Source of the DNA: Hyposmocoma kahamanoa
Lineage: Eukaryota > Arthropoda > Insecta > Lepidoptera > Cosmopterigidae
NCBI RefSeq assembly: GCF_003589595.1
Contig: NW_020653726.1
Span: 15,029,405-15,093,404, forward strand
Direction of reading: 5' to 3'
DNA length: 64,000 nucleotides
The notes beneath the pieces are model-generated. The model saw only the letters and a program-made list of their open reading frames with translations. It was not told the DNA's origin and ran no database searches. Made by a program: the position numbers and the translations under genes. The number at the start of each line of letters is the position of its first letter. The stretch's first letter is position 1. Below, one piece after another: positions 54,517 to 64,000 of the stretch.

Positions 54517-55046
54517 GGGCATATTGAAAGTTCCTGGAACTGGCCACTTGTGAAAGAAACTAAAAAAAACAAAATTCCAAAAAGGAACTCTCTGTGAGTA
54601 AGTTACTTTTACTATAAGAGATTGTTATTTGTTTTTTTCATTGTGGCCGTCGTTTTGAAAACTGTGAGTCGTTATTACAATGAATTTGAGTTGTGCAAAT
54701 TTTCAGTCCATCACTTTCTACGATTTTCGATGTGCCTTAAGTCAACAAGTGAATTGTCAGAGATTTCAATTGGCATTTGGCATCCGCCATAAAGCCCATA
54801 CCTTACACCATGCGGCTTCTTTTTATTTCCAAAAGTCAAAGATAAACTTAGAGGAAGCTTAGAGGTTTACGATTTACAAGCCTGGAATTTAAAGAGGTCT
54901 CTACGGAAGACTGGTACCACTGCTTATCACAATGGTTCCAACGAATGAAAAAGTGTGTGAATAGGTACTTTGAAAAACATTAAATGTAAAAAAAATAAAC
55001 ATAATATCTGGACTTCCTTATCAGAATACAGACTTTCAGTATGAAC
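54517..55046 (+). mobile_element. Internally deleted mariner
   Basis: Ends CATATTGAAAGTTCCTGG and (inverted) CATACTGAAAGTCTGTA are terminal inverted repeats with TA near both ends. Inside, a frame at 54680 reads MNLSCANFQSITFYDFRCAL (mariner N-terminal helix). It then jumps to FYFQKSKINLEEA and, in other frames, to DWYHCLSQWFQRMKKCVNRY (the C-terminal end). The catalytic DDE core is deleted. Distinct from the mariner at 29745. Confidence 0.8.
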
Positions 55047-55048
55047 TA

Positions 55049-55948
55049 AGTATCAGGTGGGTCTAGTTGTTTCAACAAAAGTGTCTACAATTCAAAAGGC
55101 GGCTCTTTTGCAAATGCACTGCGACATAGCTAAATAAACAGATGTTTTTTCTTTTAGTAGCATTGAAATACGTGCCGAGTACAGCTAGTATATAAACGAT
55201 ACCTAAATAGGAAGTTTACGTTATCTCTTACAAAAGTATAACTTAACAATTAAGTAAAAACAATAACAAATTGTCTTATCATAACTTAAATTTAATTATG
55301 TCATTGTAGTTAACAACTCTTGAGTATTAAAATTAAAAATAAAATTTATCTTTTCCTCAAATTATTATTTTTAAATTTTTCCCACCACGGGGTTATAGTA
55401 TGAACTTAAAAATATTAGTAAACAGAAGGCGCAACAAATGCTCATCATCTAAGAATCTAATACCTATATTACACTTACATAAATAAAAAATACAATAAAT
55501 ACTTATATTTGCATAAATTACATTAACGAAGGAAAGAAAAAAAAGCAGTAAAAAAATTATTATAATATCAGATAATGAACCTACAAACATTTCTATGTAC
55601 TCGCCAAGATATAAAGATACGTCTATTACTTATACATATGATCAGAATAGAGTCTAAAGTTATTTCTTCAAACTACCTAAACTAATATTGGTTTAGTTAA
55701 CGTTTTCTGATATCTAGCAGCTCTCAAGGCGATGTCGTTTAAAAAAATTGTCATGAGTAGCACAGAAGATGACTAGTACAACGTACCGGTTATTATGAAA
55801 GACGTAACGTAACAACTTTTATCAAAAGGCTAAATCTAATATAACAAAAATTAAATGCAAAGTTCATCATGCCGGCCAGCCACATTTCTGGTTGTTAAAC
55901 TCTTGCAATATATACAGTTTTAGGTTTATGCAAATGAAACTTTAGAGC
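55049..55948 (+). other. AT-rich intron sequence, nothing recognised
   Basis: No shared repeat seen. Confidence 0.45.
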
Positions 55949-56311
55949 CTATGCACACGGCGTATTTTATACGCGCCGACGATGCGCGTTTACGCACACG
56001 TATCATCTGCGCGTATACGCGCCGCAGACGCACTGTAGTCGCACGTTTGTATCGTGCATTTTGAAAAGAGACAGATTTTCAAAATGAAGCAAAAATATGA
56101 AATTCTAAGTGTAAACTGCAGTGGAGTATATAAATTTCTTGGTGGCAATGAGATGTTTTCGCGCGTTTTATCGATTCACTACAGTGCGTACGGTGCGTAT
56201 ACGCGCAGATGACACGCGTTTACGGCGCCGTAAACGCGCGTTCGTGAAACGTGTGTCGTCCGCGCTTAAACACATATTATTATTATATTATAAAATACGC
56301 CGTGTGCATAG
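55949..56311. mobile_element. 363-bp CpG-rich MITE
   Basis: Ends CTATGCACACGGCGTATTTT are perfect inverted repeats (about 23 bp, through TATTTTATA). The interior is rich in CGCGTTTACG, TATACGCG and TACGGCGCCGTA palindromes, which is unusual in this AT-rich intron. The frame crossing it has no known domain. Confidence 0.8.
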
Positions 56312-57263
56312 ACAAGCTAAACAAATGAAATCTTTGTCTGTGAATCTGTGTATCCTAAGTGGATGGACTGACCTCAAAGCATTTTTATTTGAAGGCTAAT
56401 GTCATTTAGTTCTTAGTTATGTTTGATGAACTTATATTTAGCAGTTTAAAGACTATAATAATAGCTCATCAGTTAATTTAAAGGTCTCAGCCACAAAATG
56501 AATTATTTATTTCACTTCCAGCTTGTCAGACTGATTTAAAATTTGTTATACTATGAAATCCGATGACAGTACAAATAGTATGGTAGCCTTGATCTAATAC
56601 TACAACCAGGACAGTGCGCACACTACTTAACTACTTACCTAAGAACTATCTTATTTGGACTCACTAATTTCGTCTTGATGAGTTGCTAGCCTAAAGACTG
56701 TGACTTGAAATTCTAATTTTAGTGTTATTGGACTTTTGAGGCGACTTCTAGTCCTCACAATGTCAACAGTATAATACGTTTTATTTATTCTTAGCAAGTC
56801 CTTATCATATGAACAATAATAAACTGGTCGCTTGGCACTTTGGCACCTAAGAACTTCGCTAATCTCTGACGCATGTGAGGTTATCAGGGTCGCGGAAGCC
56901 CACTACTACTAAACGGGTCAGTCAGCAAACGATACCATTATGCCACCGTTTTATCACTTTATGAGCTGGTTTAATTCACTTATATCGCTCTACATTGCCA
57001 TAGCTCATAATAGTATCTACACATACGTCTTTAAAGCGTAGAGTTTTCTGTTTGTGATGAATTCGCCTGCATGTTAACTGCGTCCGCTCTTTCTTTTTGC
57101 CTCAAAGCAAGCACTGCTATTTTGTTCTGAATGGCCTGTGTACAGGAGATTTAAGAACACGATGTATTAACACCCGTAACGTATTTACAACGTTTAAAAG
57201 TACATATAATTATATTTAATTGCCTGAAAAGTTGTTTTTGGGTAGTTTTCATATTAGTTTTCT
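56312..57263 (+). other. AT-rich intron sequence, nothing recognised
   Basis: No shared repeat or coding frame seen. Confidence 0.45.
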
Positions 57264-57424
57264 CTACCTAATTTCGGTGGCAAGGTTTATTATTCAAATA
57301 TTCTAAAATATTACCATGAAGCATTATTTCATACTTAAGTGCAATAACCTTAAATATTATTTAATATTTCACGATAATATACTAGAATATTAAAATAATA
57401 AAAATTGTCACCGAAATCAGGTAG
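57264..57424. mobile_element. 161-bp MITE with CTACCT(A/G)ATTTCGGTG ends
   Basis: The left arm CTACCTAATTTCGGTGGCAA and inverted right arm CTACCTGATTTCGGTGACAA continue into TTTATTATT(C/T)(A/T)AATATTCTA, about 45 bp. AT-rich interior. The right end coincides with the 5' end of the Jockey element. Confidence 0.8.
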
Positions 57425-57478
57425 GGTAGGTAGGCTGTCGCCGTCTGCGCTGCCTGGAGGACCCCTCCTTTTATTATT

Positions 57479-58057
57479 ATGTGGGTGCTCGTAGAATCTA
57501 GTTGTTCAGCTAGAGTCTTCGCGTGCTTATATAGATCCCACAGCGGGGATGCGGAGACAACTAGGCTCTTTGACCAACTGAGCCAGGCGACTCTTGACGC
57601 GCAGGCGCAGTTCCCATCTGCGGAGATGGTCGTGTTGGGGGACTTTAATGCTCACCATGAATCATGGTTAAGTTCCCTCAAGACTGACCATGCAGGTAGA
57701 ACTGCCCACGCTTTCGCTCTCACGCATGACTTGACCCAACTGGTAACCCAGCCCACCCGGGTTCCAGACATATCGGATCATGCACCCTCTTTGCTTGACC
57801 TTCTGCTCGCGAGTCACCCTACCTACTATACAGTATCAGTCAGCGCCCCCCTGGGAAGTTCTGATCACTGTTTGGTTGGGTGTAAGGTTTCCCAAATGCC
57901 TCCAACTAAGCTGAAGGAAGTCACTCGTCGCATTTGGCACTACTCGTCGGCGATTTTATTGGGATGGTATGCGCGACTACTTTGCGTCCATCCCTTGGTT
58001 GCAGCACTGCTTTGCGGGAAAGGATGCCTCAGCAGCTGCCGATGCTGTTGTCGATGA
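57479..58057 (+). pseudogene. Jockey endonuclease domain, C-terminal half
   Basis: WVLVESSCSARVFACLYRSH leads to VVLGDFNAHHESW (catalytic D and N), a RVPDISDHAPSLLDLLL block and GSSDHCLVGC (catalytic D and H). The matching upstream LEDPSF text lies in another frame before 57470. After KEVTRRIWHYSSA the frame shifts and the protein continues in the frame of 57969. Confidence 0.85.
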
Positions 58058-60014
58058 GATTAGAACGGCTATGGATTACTACATACCGTCTTCCAGTGTC
58101 ATCGCCAATCGCAGAGGACGCCCTTGGTTCAATCGCGAATGCATGGACGCTGTTAGTGAGAAACAGGCTGCATATCGTGGTTGGATCAGGGGTCGTGTAA
58201 CAAAGGATCCCAACCTTGCGTCCCTTAAAGCAGCCTATAACAAAGCAACCAAGTCTTGCAGGAGGGCATACATAAGAGCGGATGCCCAGCGCGTTTCACG
58301 GATTGGCCAGAAGCTGGTAGCCCATCCCACCGGTAGCCGTGCCTACTGGAGCCTGGTCAAAGCTGTGCAGTCCAATTTTTGTCGTTCGTCGCTGCCGCCT
58401 TTGAGGTATCCCAATGGATTTTTGGCCTATGGCCCCGAAGAGAAAGCAAATTTATTGGCCGACCTTTTTGGGGCTAACTCGCGCATTCACGACCAAGGTG
58501 CGCAACCGCCGTCAATTCCCCATTGCGGAGTCACAATGCCTGATATAGTTATCAGACAATCCGCAAGGAATTGCAGACTCTTGACCGTACTGACGCGCTT
58601 ATACCGCCTCTCATACCAATCTGGTAACGTGCCCCTAGCTTGGAGGGAGGCCAACGTGCAACCTATCCCCAAGAAAGGAGATCGGTCTGATCCGACAAAC
58701 TATCGCCCAATAGCTGTCACTTCAGTGCTCTGCAAAGTGATGGAGCGGATTCTAAATATCCAGATAATCCGGCACCTCGAACGTCACTCCATTCTTAATG
58801 ATCGACAGTACGGGTTTCGGCCGAACCGATCAACGGGTGACGTTCTAGCGTATCTAATGCATCTCTGGGGTGAAGCTATCGACAAACAGGGCGAAACCTT
58901 AGCGATAAGTCTGGATATTGCTAAGGCCTTTGTTCGGGTCTGGCACCGTGGTCTCCTCTCCAAGCTTCCGGCATATGGTCTTCCCGGCCGCCTTTGTGAG
59001 TGGATCTCCGGCTTTCTGCGCGAGCGAAGATTGCGTGTCCTTGTTGACGGAGGCACTTCGCGGCTCGTGACAGTTAATGCTGGGGTGCCACAGGGCTCCG
59101 TGCTGTCGCCCACGCTGTTCCTTCTGCATATCAATGACTTGTTGCCTTTTGGCAACATTCATTGCTATGCAGATGATAGCACAGTGCACGGTTGCTATTA
59201 TAAGCAATCGTCAAGCACCCGGGAGGACCCTGAGAGAAACCGGGAAAAACTTGTCGATGAGCTCAACCATGTTTTGGAACATATATCGTCGTGGGGCTCC
59301 CGAAACTTGGTTGAGTTCAACGCCAAGAAAACCCAGGTATGCGCGTTCAGCTCCAAAAAATCCCCATTCCTTCCACTTCCCCATCTTCAGGGCACAACGC
59401 TGACGTTGCAGGACAAGCTCAGCCTGCTGGGGATGAGCATCCGGAAGGACATGAGCAACAAAGATTATATCGAGAGCGTCATCTGTACCGCGTCGCGCAA
59501 GCTTGGCATCCTGAACAAGATGCACCGATTTTTTACTCCAGAGCTGCGATACCTGTTGTATAAAGCTCAGGTCCGAAGCAGCATGGAGTACTGTTCGCAC
59601 CTTTGGGACGGCTCTGCCAAGTACTTGCTCGATGCCCTAGATGGACTGCAGCGCTACGCCTTCCGTGTTGTCAACGATCCTCATGTAACTGAGCATGCGG
59701 AGTCGTTACAGCTTCGCAGAGATATAGTGTCTCTTAGCGTATTCTATCGCCTGTACCACGGTGAGTGCTCTGAAGAGTTATTCAACCTTATCCCTTCCTC
59801 TCCTTTCCATCAGCGGACCACCCGTGCCGGACTGCGTTGCCACAGATGGACGGTCAGTTCAATACCGTCCCGCACTAAAAAGTTTGGCAATTCGTTTTTA
59901 TGCCGAACCATCACATTGTGGAACCAACTCCCTGCGCATGTATTCCCTCCCCTCTATAACATCGGGTCCTTCAAACGTAGTGTGAAGAAGCATTTGGCCA
60001 GACCGGCAAAATGA
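57969..60014 (+). pseudogene. Jockey reverse transcriptase ORF (681 codons, damaged)
   Basis: Linker RDYFASIPWLQHCFAGKDAS, then VQPIPKKGDRSDPTNYRPIA, RQYGFRPNRSTGDVLAYLM, SLDIAKAFVRVWHRGLLSKL (motif A, with V where a D is usual after KAF), AGVPQGSVLSPTLFLLHIND (motif B), IHCYADDSTVHG (motif C) and the LSLLGMSI thumb. It ends in the SVFYRLYHGECSEELFNLIP block. Around residues 200-206 the text IRQSARNCRLLTVLTRLYRL shows that about 25 residues, including the usual GPDGI motif, are lost by deletion with a local frameshift. Catalytic aspartates remain, but the enzyme is unlikely to work. Confidence 0.85.
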
Positions 60015-60142
60015 TAGTGACGGAGTGAAGATATTTGTGTTTTCCATCCGTTACTCTCATCTCTGGACTGTATTCGCACTTTCCATCAGGCGCGGTGCAG
60101 TCATTTTGCCGAGTCACAATAAAAAAAAAAATAAAAAAAAAT

Positions 60143-60502
60143 AGTGAGAATGACGTATGAGTATAGGAATTAGTTTGTTTGATTGTTATGAAAATGTTTG
60201 GTCTAAAGTTCATCTGTTAAGTTAACGGAAAACATTGAGGAAAAACGTACTCATATTATCTATGTTATTTTTTGTTAACATTGTTAGTTAGAAGTAATTT
60301 AGTGAGTTAATGAATGCTTTAACACGACCTTTATTAAGATCATAAGATTGCCCATTTTATTATGCCATTGTTTGCATAATAAAATCACGCACGGGCACGG
60401 GTCTCCTCTGAGAAGAGGATTTAGGCCACTGTCGCCTGATGCGGATTAGGAATAAGATGTATTCTTTACCGTGAGCGAAACATATTATTACTAAGTTTAT
60501 AC
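60143..60502 (+). other. Intron sequence, nothing recognised
   Basis: Includes the left target duplication of the next element (GTTTATAC, 60495-60502). Confidence 0.45.
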
Positions 60503-60806
60503 CATAGTGTCCCAAAGTGGTCCCTACCGCCCCCAGTGGGCGCTGAAGAGTCCTAGGGACATCGGTAAGGACCTCGGCAGCAATTGGAGGGAGTTGATGC
60601 TGTCCAGGGGGTTCTACCGCATTTGAAAACAAAAAACCTGAATTATCTATATAATCTACACCATATAATATTGTATATAACTTTTACCTTGTGATTTTTT
60701 CTGTTATGTTAATCTAATAAATACATATTTTCTATTATTTTATGAGGTGGTGGGCGTTGAATTTTTTTTATCTTACCTAAGTGGCCTAAAAGGTTGGGAA
60801 CCTATG
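60503..60806 (+). mobile_element. hAT-M1 MITE, complete copy
   Basis: Ends CATAGTGTCCCAAAGTGG and (inverted) CATAGGTTCCCAACCTTTT. Flanked by GTTTATAC (60495-60502) and GTTTAGAC (60807-60814), an 8-bp target duplication with one change. The interior matches copies at 9576, 32748 (-) and 63010. Non-coding. Confidence 0.8.
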
Positions 60807-60866
60807 GTTTAGACCTACAAAGCATTCATAAATGTACACATCTTAGAAATTAAATAAAAAGCAATC

Positions 60867-61133
60867 ATGCTCCCACTGGGCTATCATCGCTTGTTGATAA
60901 AAGATTATGAAGAATCGTCGTACCTTTATGACAAGCTCAAGTTCCCATTCGTGTACGTTAGGATGCCTCTCGTCTCCTATGTTCTCGACACAGAACAGCG
61001 AGCTTTCGCTATGCTGCCTCGAAATGCTATCGAAATTAAAAAATTACTTAAGGCGTATAGCTGCCGATGTATCGGAGATGTGAGCGTTTTATTGTTAACT
61101 TTGGCTAGTACTAATAGAATATATGAATGCTAA
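60867..61133 (+). CDS. Unrecognised 88-codon ORF
   Basis: The frame begins MLPLGYHRLLIKDYEESSYL and contains YDKLKFPFVYVRMPLVSYVL, RAFAMLPRNAIEIKKLLKAY and GDVSVLLLTLAS. Its balanced composition looks more protein-like than that of most short frames here, and it has no repeat partner in the window. It lies 60 bp after the hAT-M1 copy. It could be an exon of an unknown gene, a transposon relic, or chance. No function is proposed. Confidence 0.25.
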   Translation: MLPLGYHRLLIKDYEESSYLYDKLKFPFVYVRMPLVSYVLDTEQRAFAMLPRNAIEIKKLLKAYSCRCIGDVSVLLLTLASTNRIYEC

Positions 61134-61156
61134 TTATTACAATGTCAGAATTGAGG

Positions 61157-61228
61157 TATTATTTACAATTACCCTATTATTTACAGTTGCTTTATTATTT
61201 ACAATTGCACTATTGTTTACAATTATAC
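61157..61228 (+). repeat. 18-bp minisatellite, four units
   Basis: TATTATTTACAATTACCC repeated at 61157, 61175, 61193 and 61211 with few changes. Confidence 0.9.
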
Positions 61229-61607
61229 TATTATCCATAACTATCTCAAATTGTACACGTTTGTGTCGTCTACTGTGTTCCGTGTCATGTGTTCCCTGTT
61301 GCCGGATCCACTGAAAATCTGCGTCGCCCCACATGCAGTGGGACGACACCAAGCTGCGTGGATGACGGATTTAGTAACAGCACAGCATGCACACGTTATG
61401 GCGTATCGGTTGATTATTTATTGTTACAGTACAGCAAATAGCTTCCTGTTAGTGTGTTGTTTGTGTGTATTATCTAATTGTTGTTTTTTCCCTTTTTTAT
61501 TTCGATTTTTTTCTCACATTACACACATTTCGATTTTTTTCTCACATGTTATAATTATGTTTCGTAATTGTTAAATGTATGTGTGCTGTGTTTCTTTACT
61601 ACCTAAT

Positions 61608-61632
61608 ATTTCTTTCTTTCTTTCTTTCTTTC
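61608..61632 (+). repeat. TTTC microsatellite
   Basis: Six TTTC units adjoining the 3' end of the SINE that follows on the minus strand. Confidence 0.9.
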
Positions 61633-61830
61633 GAAAAATTGTATCCGTTATTATTGATACAAAGATCGAACAACACAAAGAAATATTCCATCGATCTGAC
61701 TAGACTCGAACCAGCATCTATTGCGACGCCAGGGTCACCGCTCCAACTGAGCTATATAGACCAAGTCAAATTTTACGAATTTCTCCATGTGCTTTCTTTT
61801 TTTTGACACAAACAGTCATTATAAATTGAA
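61633..61830 (-). repeat. Family D tRNA-derived SINE, second copy
   Basis: Minus strand: A box TAGCTCAGTTGGAGCGG, B box GGTTCGAGTCTAG, then GATCGATGGAATATTTC and TTCGATCTTTGTATCAATAA. It shares the leader word AAAGCACATGGAGAAATT with the copy at 42379. The tail adjoins the (GAAA)n microsatellite. Confidence 0.75.
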
Positions 61831-62433
61831 TTGAAAATAAAAACGAGAAAAGTTTATTTCTGTTTTTTTTTACACAAGGTTGGGACTTCCTAGTAGGTGT
61901 CATCCACCAGAAGTTTCGCTCTTACGTTATCCTTTAGTTGTAGGAAACAAATTCAATTTAATTTTATAATTTTCTAAGTAACAAAACTAATTTTACAAGT
62001 TATCAAAGATGATGCTAAGCTTAACTAACCTACAAAAGATTTTGTAAATGACAAATGTAAAGTAAACTTAAATAACTTTTGATAAATGTTGTAAATGACA
62101 AATATATACAAATGAATTAATACAGAAAAAATTAGAACTGCTATGGACAACGTGTACCGAATATTACACTTAAATATTAATAAAATGGGCTGAAAGGGCT
62201 GAAATATATAGAATAAAGAATACGCATATTTGAACCAAACCGAATGGGTAAACCATATAGGTGCTTACACAAATTTATACATAAAACTAAAGAAAAATAA
62301 ATCTAAACTAACTTTTTATAGATTTTTGTATTTAAAAACGTTTAAACAAACCTCTTCTTGCCATCTGCGCCACTTGTGAGAAACTTGTGAAGTTTCTCAA
62401 TAAATATTCCATAATACATAAGTATATCCATGT
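61831..62433 (+). other. AT-rich intron sequence, nothing recognised
   Basis: Repeated GTAAATGACAAAT words near 62044 and 62089. No gene. Confidence 0.45.
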
Positions 62434-62436
62434 TTA

Positions 62437-62688
62437 GAGCGATTACACATGGCGACTTTTAGCAGCGCGTCTGTAGCGATTCAGCGATGCGGTCGCTAAT
62501 ATAGGTAGACGCCTTTAGACACACGCGAGACTTAACCAGCGATGCAGTCGCGTTGCAATCGCGATGCACGTTTTTAATGATTGAACATGCGCGTTTGCAT
62601 CGACGCAATCACGCGTCTAAATCGCAAGTGTGGCGATACAATTGCAGGCGTTTGTATCGCTGCTAAGCGTCGCCGTGTGTACCCGTTC
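62437..62688. mobile_element. 252-bp MITE, GAGCG(A/G)TTACAC ends, just upstream of exon 2
   Basis: Ends GAGCGATTACACATGGCGAC and (inverted) GAACGGGTACACACGGCGAC, flanked by TTA at 62434-62436 and 62689-62691. The interior is full of AGCGATGC and GCATCGC palindromes. Same family as 50929-51068. It ends 84 bp before the exon 2 splice acceptor. Confidence 0.8.
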
Positions 62689-62772
62689 TTATTGTTGTGC
62701 CCTAGAAATGCCCATTTTTTAGTAAGTTGAAAATATTCAAGCATTGGCAAAAATTATTTTCTTATATTTCAG

Positions 62773-62943
62773 GCTACAAACAAATCCTGCACGGGGTAAA
62801 TGGAAGACTACGTCCACGACAGCTCATCGCAATCATGGGTCCTTCCGGAGCGGGGAAGTCCACCTTGCTAGACGTTCTGTCTGGTTACAGAATCACCGGT
62901 ATCGGCGGCGCTGTCTTTATTAACGGCAGAGGACGAAATATGA
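62773..62943 (+). CDS. ABCG half-transporter, coding exon 2 (Walker A)
   Basis: 171 bp, phase 1 in and out, residues 78-134. Acceptor TTATATTTCAG precedes it and donor ATGA|GTGAGT follows. Encoded text: YKQILHGVNGRLRPRQLIAI, MGPSGAGKSTLLDVLSGYRI and TGIGGAVFINGRGRNM. GPSGAGKST is the Walker A loop that binds ATP phosphates. The following LLDVLSGYR and the GGAVFINGR strand are characteristic of ABCG nucleotide-binding domains. An arginine stands where glycine is common before QLIAIMG (RPRQ). Substrate unknown. Confidence 0.9.
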
Positions 62944-63009
62944 GTGAGTTTACTGCTGGTTATCATTCAAGGCATTTGTAAGTCAAAAATCAATATTATT
63001 CATTAAAAT

Positions 63010-63827
63010 CACAGTTTCCCAAAGTGATCTCTGAAAGTGGGCGCTGAAGAGTCTTAGAGGGCGGTGTTGGACGGCGTTGCAGCTAAAAAAAACCTGATTT
63101 ATATATATAAACTACACTACAGAATGTATCGACACTGGAAAGATAAAACGTCTAACGTGCATTTGGAAAATATTACAGAAGAGCGATATAAAGTTTTTTT
63201 TTAAGAAAAAGTCATAATTCGTCGGGGATAGTACAATTACGCGTAACTAGCATTTGATTTTGAGTCTCCATTTCGGTAATTTTGACGCTAAATAAAATGT
63301 TATGCGTAAATATTATGGCAACCAAATTAACGTGATTTACGGGAATCTATTGTTATCAGTCCGTCGACAACACAAATTAATGGTTACTCCACAAAAATAA
63401 AAGTCATGGCCATTGAAATAACAGAGTAATAACGTTAAATCCATCTCCTGCGAAATTTGATTGATGCAGATATGCGTTTTTTACCAACATTACACACGCG
63501 GATTTGCACTGTCCCCGACGAATTCAAATTTTATTTGGTTATATGAAAAACTAAAAAGTTTCAACTTTGCTATGTAAGAAATAAAATTATAATTATGATT
63601 TTGTCTCTGTAAAAAAGTACTTTAAATTTCTCTCCTGTAAAATTTTCCGAATGCACTTTAGATATTTTACCTTTCCGGCGAAATTTTTCCTTATGATTTA
63701 TTTATTGTCTTAAGTTAATATAAAAAATTCAATTCATTCAATTATTTCTTATATCAATTATTCTTCGTGGTAGTGGCCGATGAATTTTTTTTTATCTTGC
63801 CTAAGCCAAAAACTTTGGGAACCTACG
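63010..63827 (+). mobile_element. hAT-M1 MITE with a large internal insertion
   Basis: Left CACAGTTTCCCAAAGTGATC and right (inverted) CGTAGGTTCCCAAAGTTTTT. Flanking ATTAAAAT and ACTTAAAT are a plausible worn 8-bp duplication. Element sequence breaks after AAACTACACTACAG (63120) and resumes near 63690 (TGATTTATTTATTGTC). The roughly 570 bp between is foreign. Confidence 0.65.
63216..63525. mobile_element. Inverted-repeat element nested in hAT-M1
   Basis: AATTCGTCGGGGATAGTACA (63216) and (inverted, ending 63522) GAATTCGTCGGGGACAGTGC form about 28-bp inverted ends that continue into AATT(A/C)CGCGT. About 310 bp, non-coding. The rest of the insertion flanks it. Confidence 0.65.
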
Positions 63828-64000
63828 ACTTAAATCAATACATGAGGTAACTAAAGCTATGTATAAGCCTCAAATTCATTCTAGCTACGTCTTTTTTAAC
63901 CATATCACTCTTTTCATGCCATTCAGCATTTTAAACAACATTTTGTTCTGGCTACATGGACGTGGTAACACTGCAGAGTGAAGTTACGAACGGTACGGTA

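Larger units (their letters stand above)
57425..60142 (+). mobile_element. 5'-truncated Jockey-type non-LTR element
   Basis: It carries the second half of the endonuclease, the full RT and the C-terminus, then a 130-bp 3' UTR ending in an AATAAAAAAAAAAATAAAA tail. It is GC-richer than its surroundings. The 5' end stops inside the endonuclease at the MITE boundary. Coding is broken by a one-base shift near 57470, another near 57940-57970, and a deletion near 58560-58600. Confidence 0.9.
8112..62772 (+). other. ABCG intron 1, about 54.7 kb, transposon-rich
   Basis: Donor GTAAGT at 8112 and acceptor TTATATTTCAG ending 62772 are both canonical, and the phase matches across the junction. Nearly all other features in this window are nested in this intron, in both orientations. 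No internal exon that would keep frame was recognised, although a small alternative exon cannot be excluded. Confidence 0.8.
62944..64000 (+). other. Start of ABCG intron 2
   Basis: Begins GTGAGT. Mostly occupied by an interrupted hAT-M1 copy. No exon is seen before the window edge. Confidence 0.7.

Noticed and set aside
58784..59600. Minus-strand and alternative frames of more than 100 codons
   Set aside because: Shadows of the Jockey RT ORF.
62773..62981. Exon 2 extended past 62943
   Set aside because: A strong GTGAGT donor at 62944 with matching phase. The text beyond it (EFTAGYHSRHL) reads to a stop and does not resemble ABCG proteins.

Overview
The window looks like nuclear DNA of a butterfly or moth. 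It is AT-rich, intron-rich and crowded with short interspersed repeats. It carries RTE, Jockey/CR1-like, mariner, hAT and Harbinger-like elements and tRNA-derived SINEs in a mix I associate with Lepidoptera. That assignment is from recognition of repeat types, not from a database search.

Only one host gene is clearly visible: the 5' end of an ABCG half-transporter gene on the + strand. Coding exon 1 (7880-8111) ends in a phase-1 donor. Coding exon 2 (62773-62943) carries the Walker A motif GPSGAGKST and ends in another phase-1 donor. The intron between them is about 54.7 kb and nearly everything else in the window lies inside it. About 7.9 kb upstream of the start codon and 1 kb of intron 2 complete the window.

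Layout: 1-4.7 kb holds broken LINE pieces, a CGTCGT-rich dyad array and a LINE/SINE-like repeat split by a hAT-like insertion. 5-8.1 kb holds repeats, the putative promoter and exon 1. 8.1-23 kb holds small repeats, a deleted hAT with a perfect 8-bp target duplication, two inverted copies of a CATCGAG-ended element and a 5'-truncated LINE. 23.6-27 kb holds a nearly complete RTE element nested in an older repeat, with an 85-bp inverted duplication inside its reverse transcriptase. 27-45 kb holds a foldback element, a mariner, decayed RTE tails, tandem repeats, SINEs and a solo LTR. 47-57 kb holds TTA-flanked MITEs (one nested in another) and other terminal-inverted-repeat elements. 57.4-60.1 kb holds a frameshifted Jockey-type element. 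60-62.7 kb holds a hAT MITE, a SINE and a MITE ending 84 bp before exon 2.

The transposons all look non-autonomous or broken: frameshifts, internal deletions, stops or 5' truncation. Repeat families are labelled A (about 310 bp, 16 copies or fragments), B (about 300 bp, ends in AATAAAGATTATTTTGAA), C and D (tRNA-derived SINEs), F and G (AT-rich repeats), and hAT-M1 (hAT MITE); these names are mine. I saw no convincing new gene system. The most unusual items are the in-frame inverted duplication in the RTE ORF, the layered nested insertions with intact target duplications, and the foldback/tandem structure at 27.7-28.4 kb.
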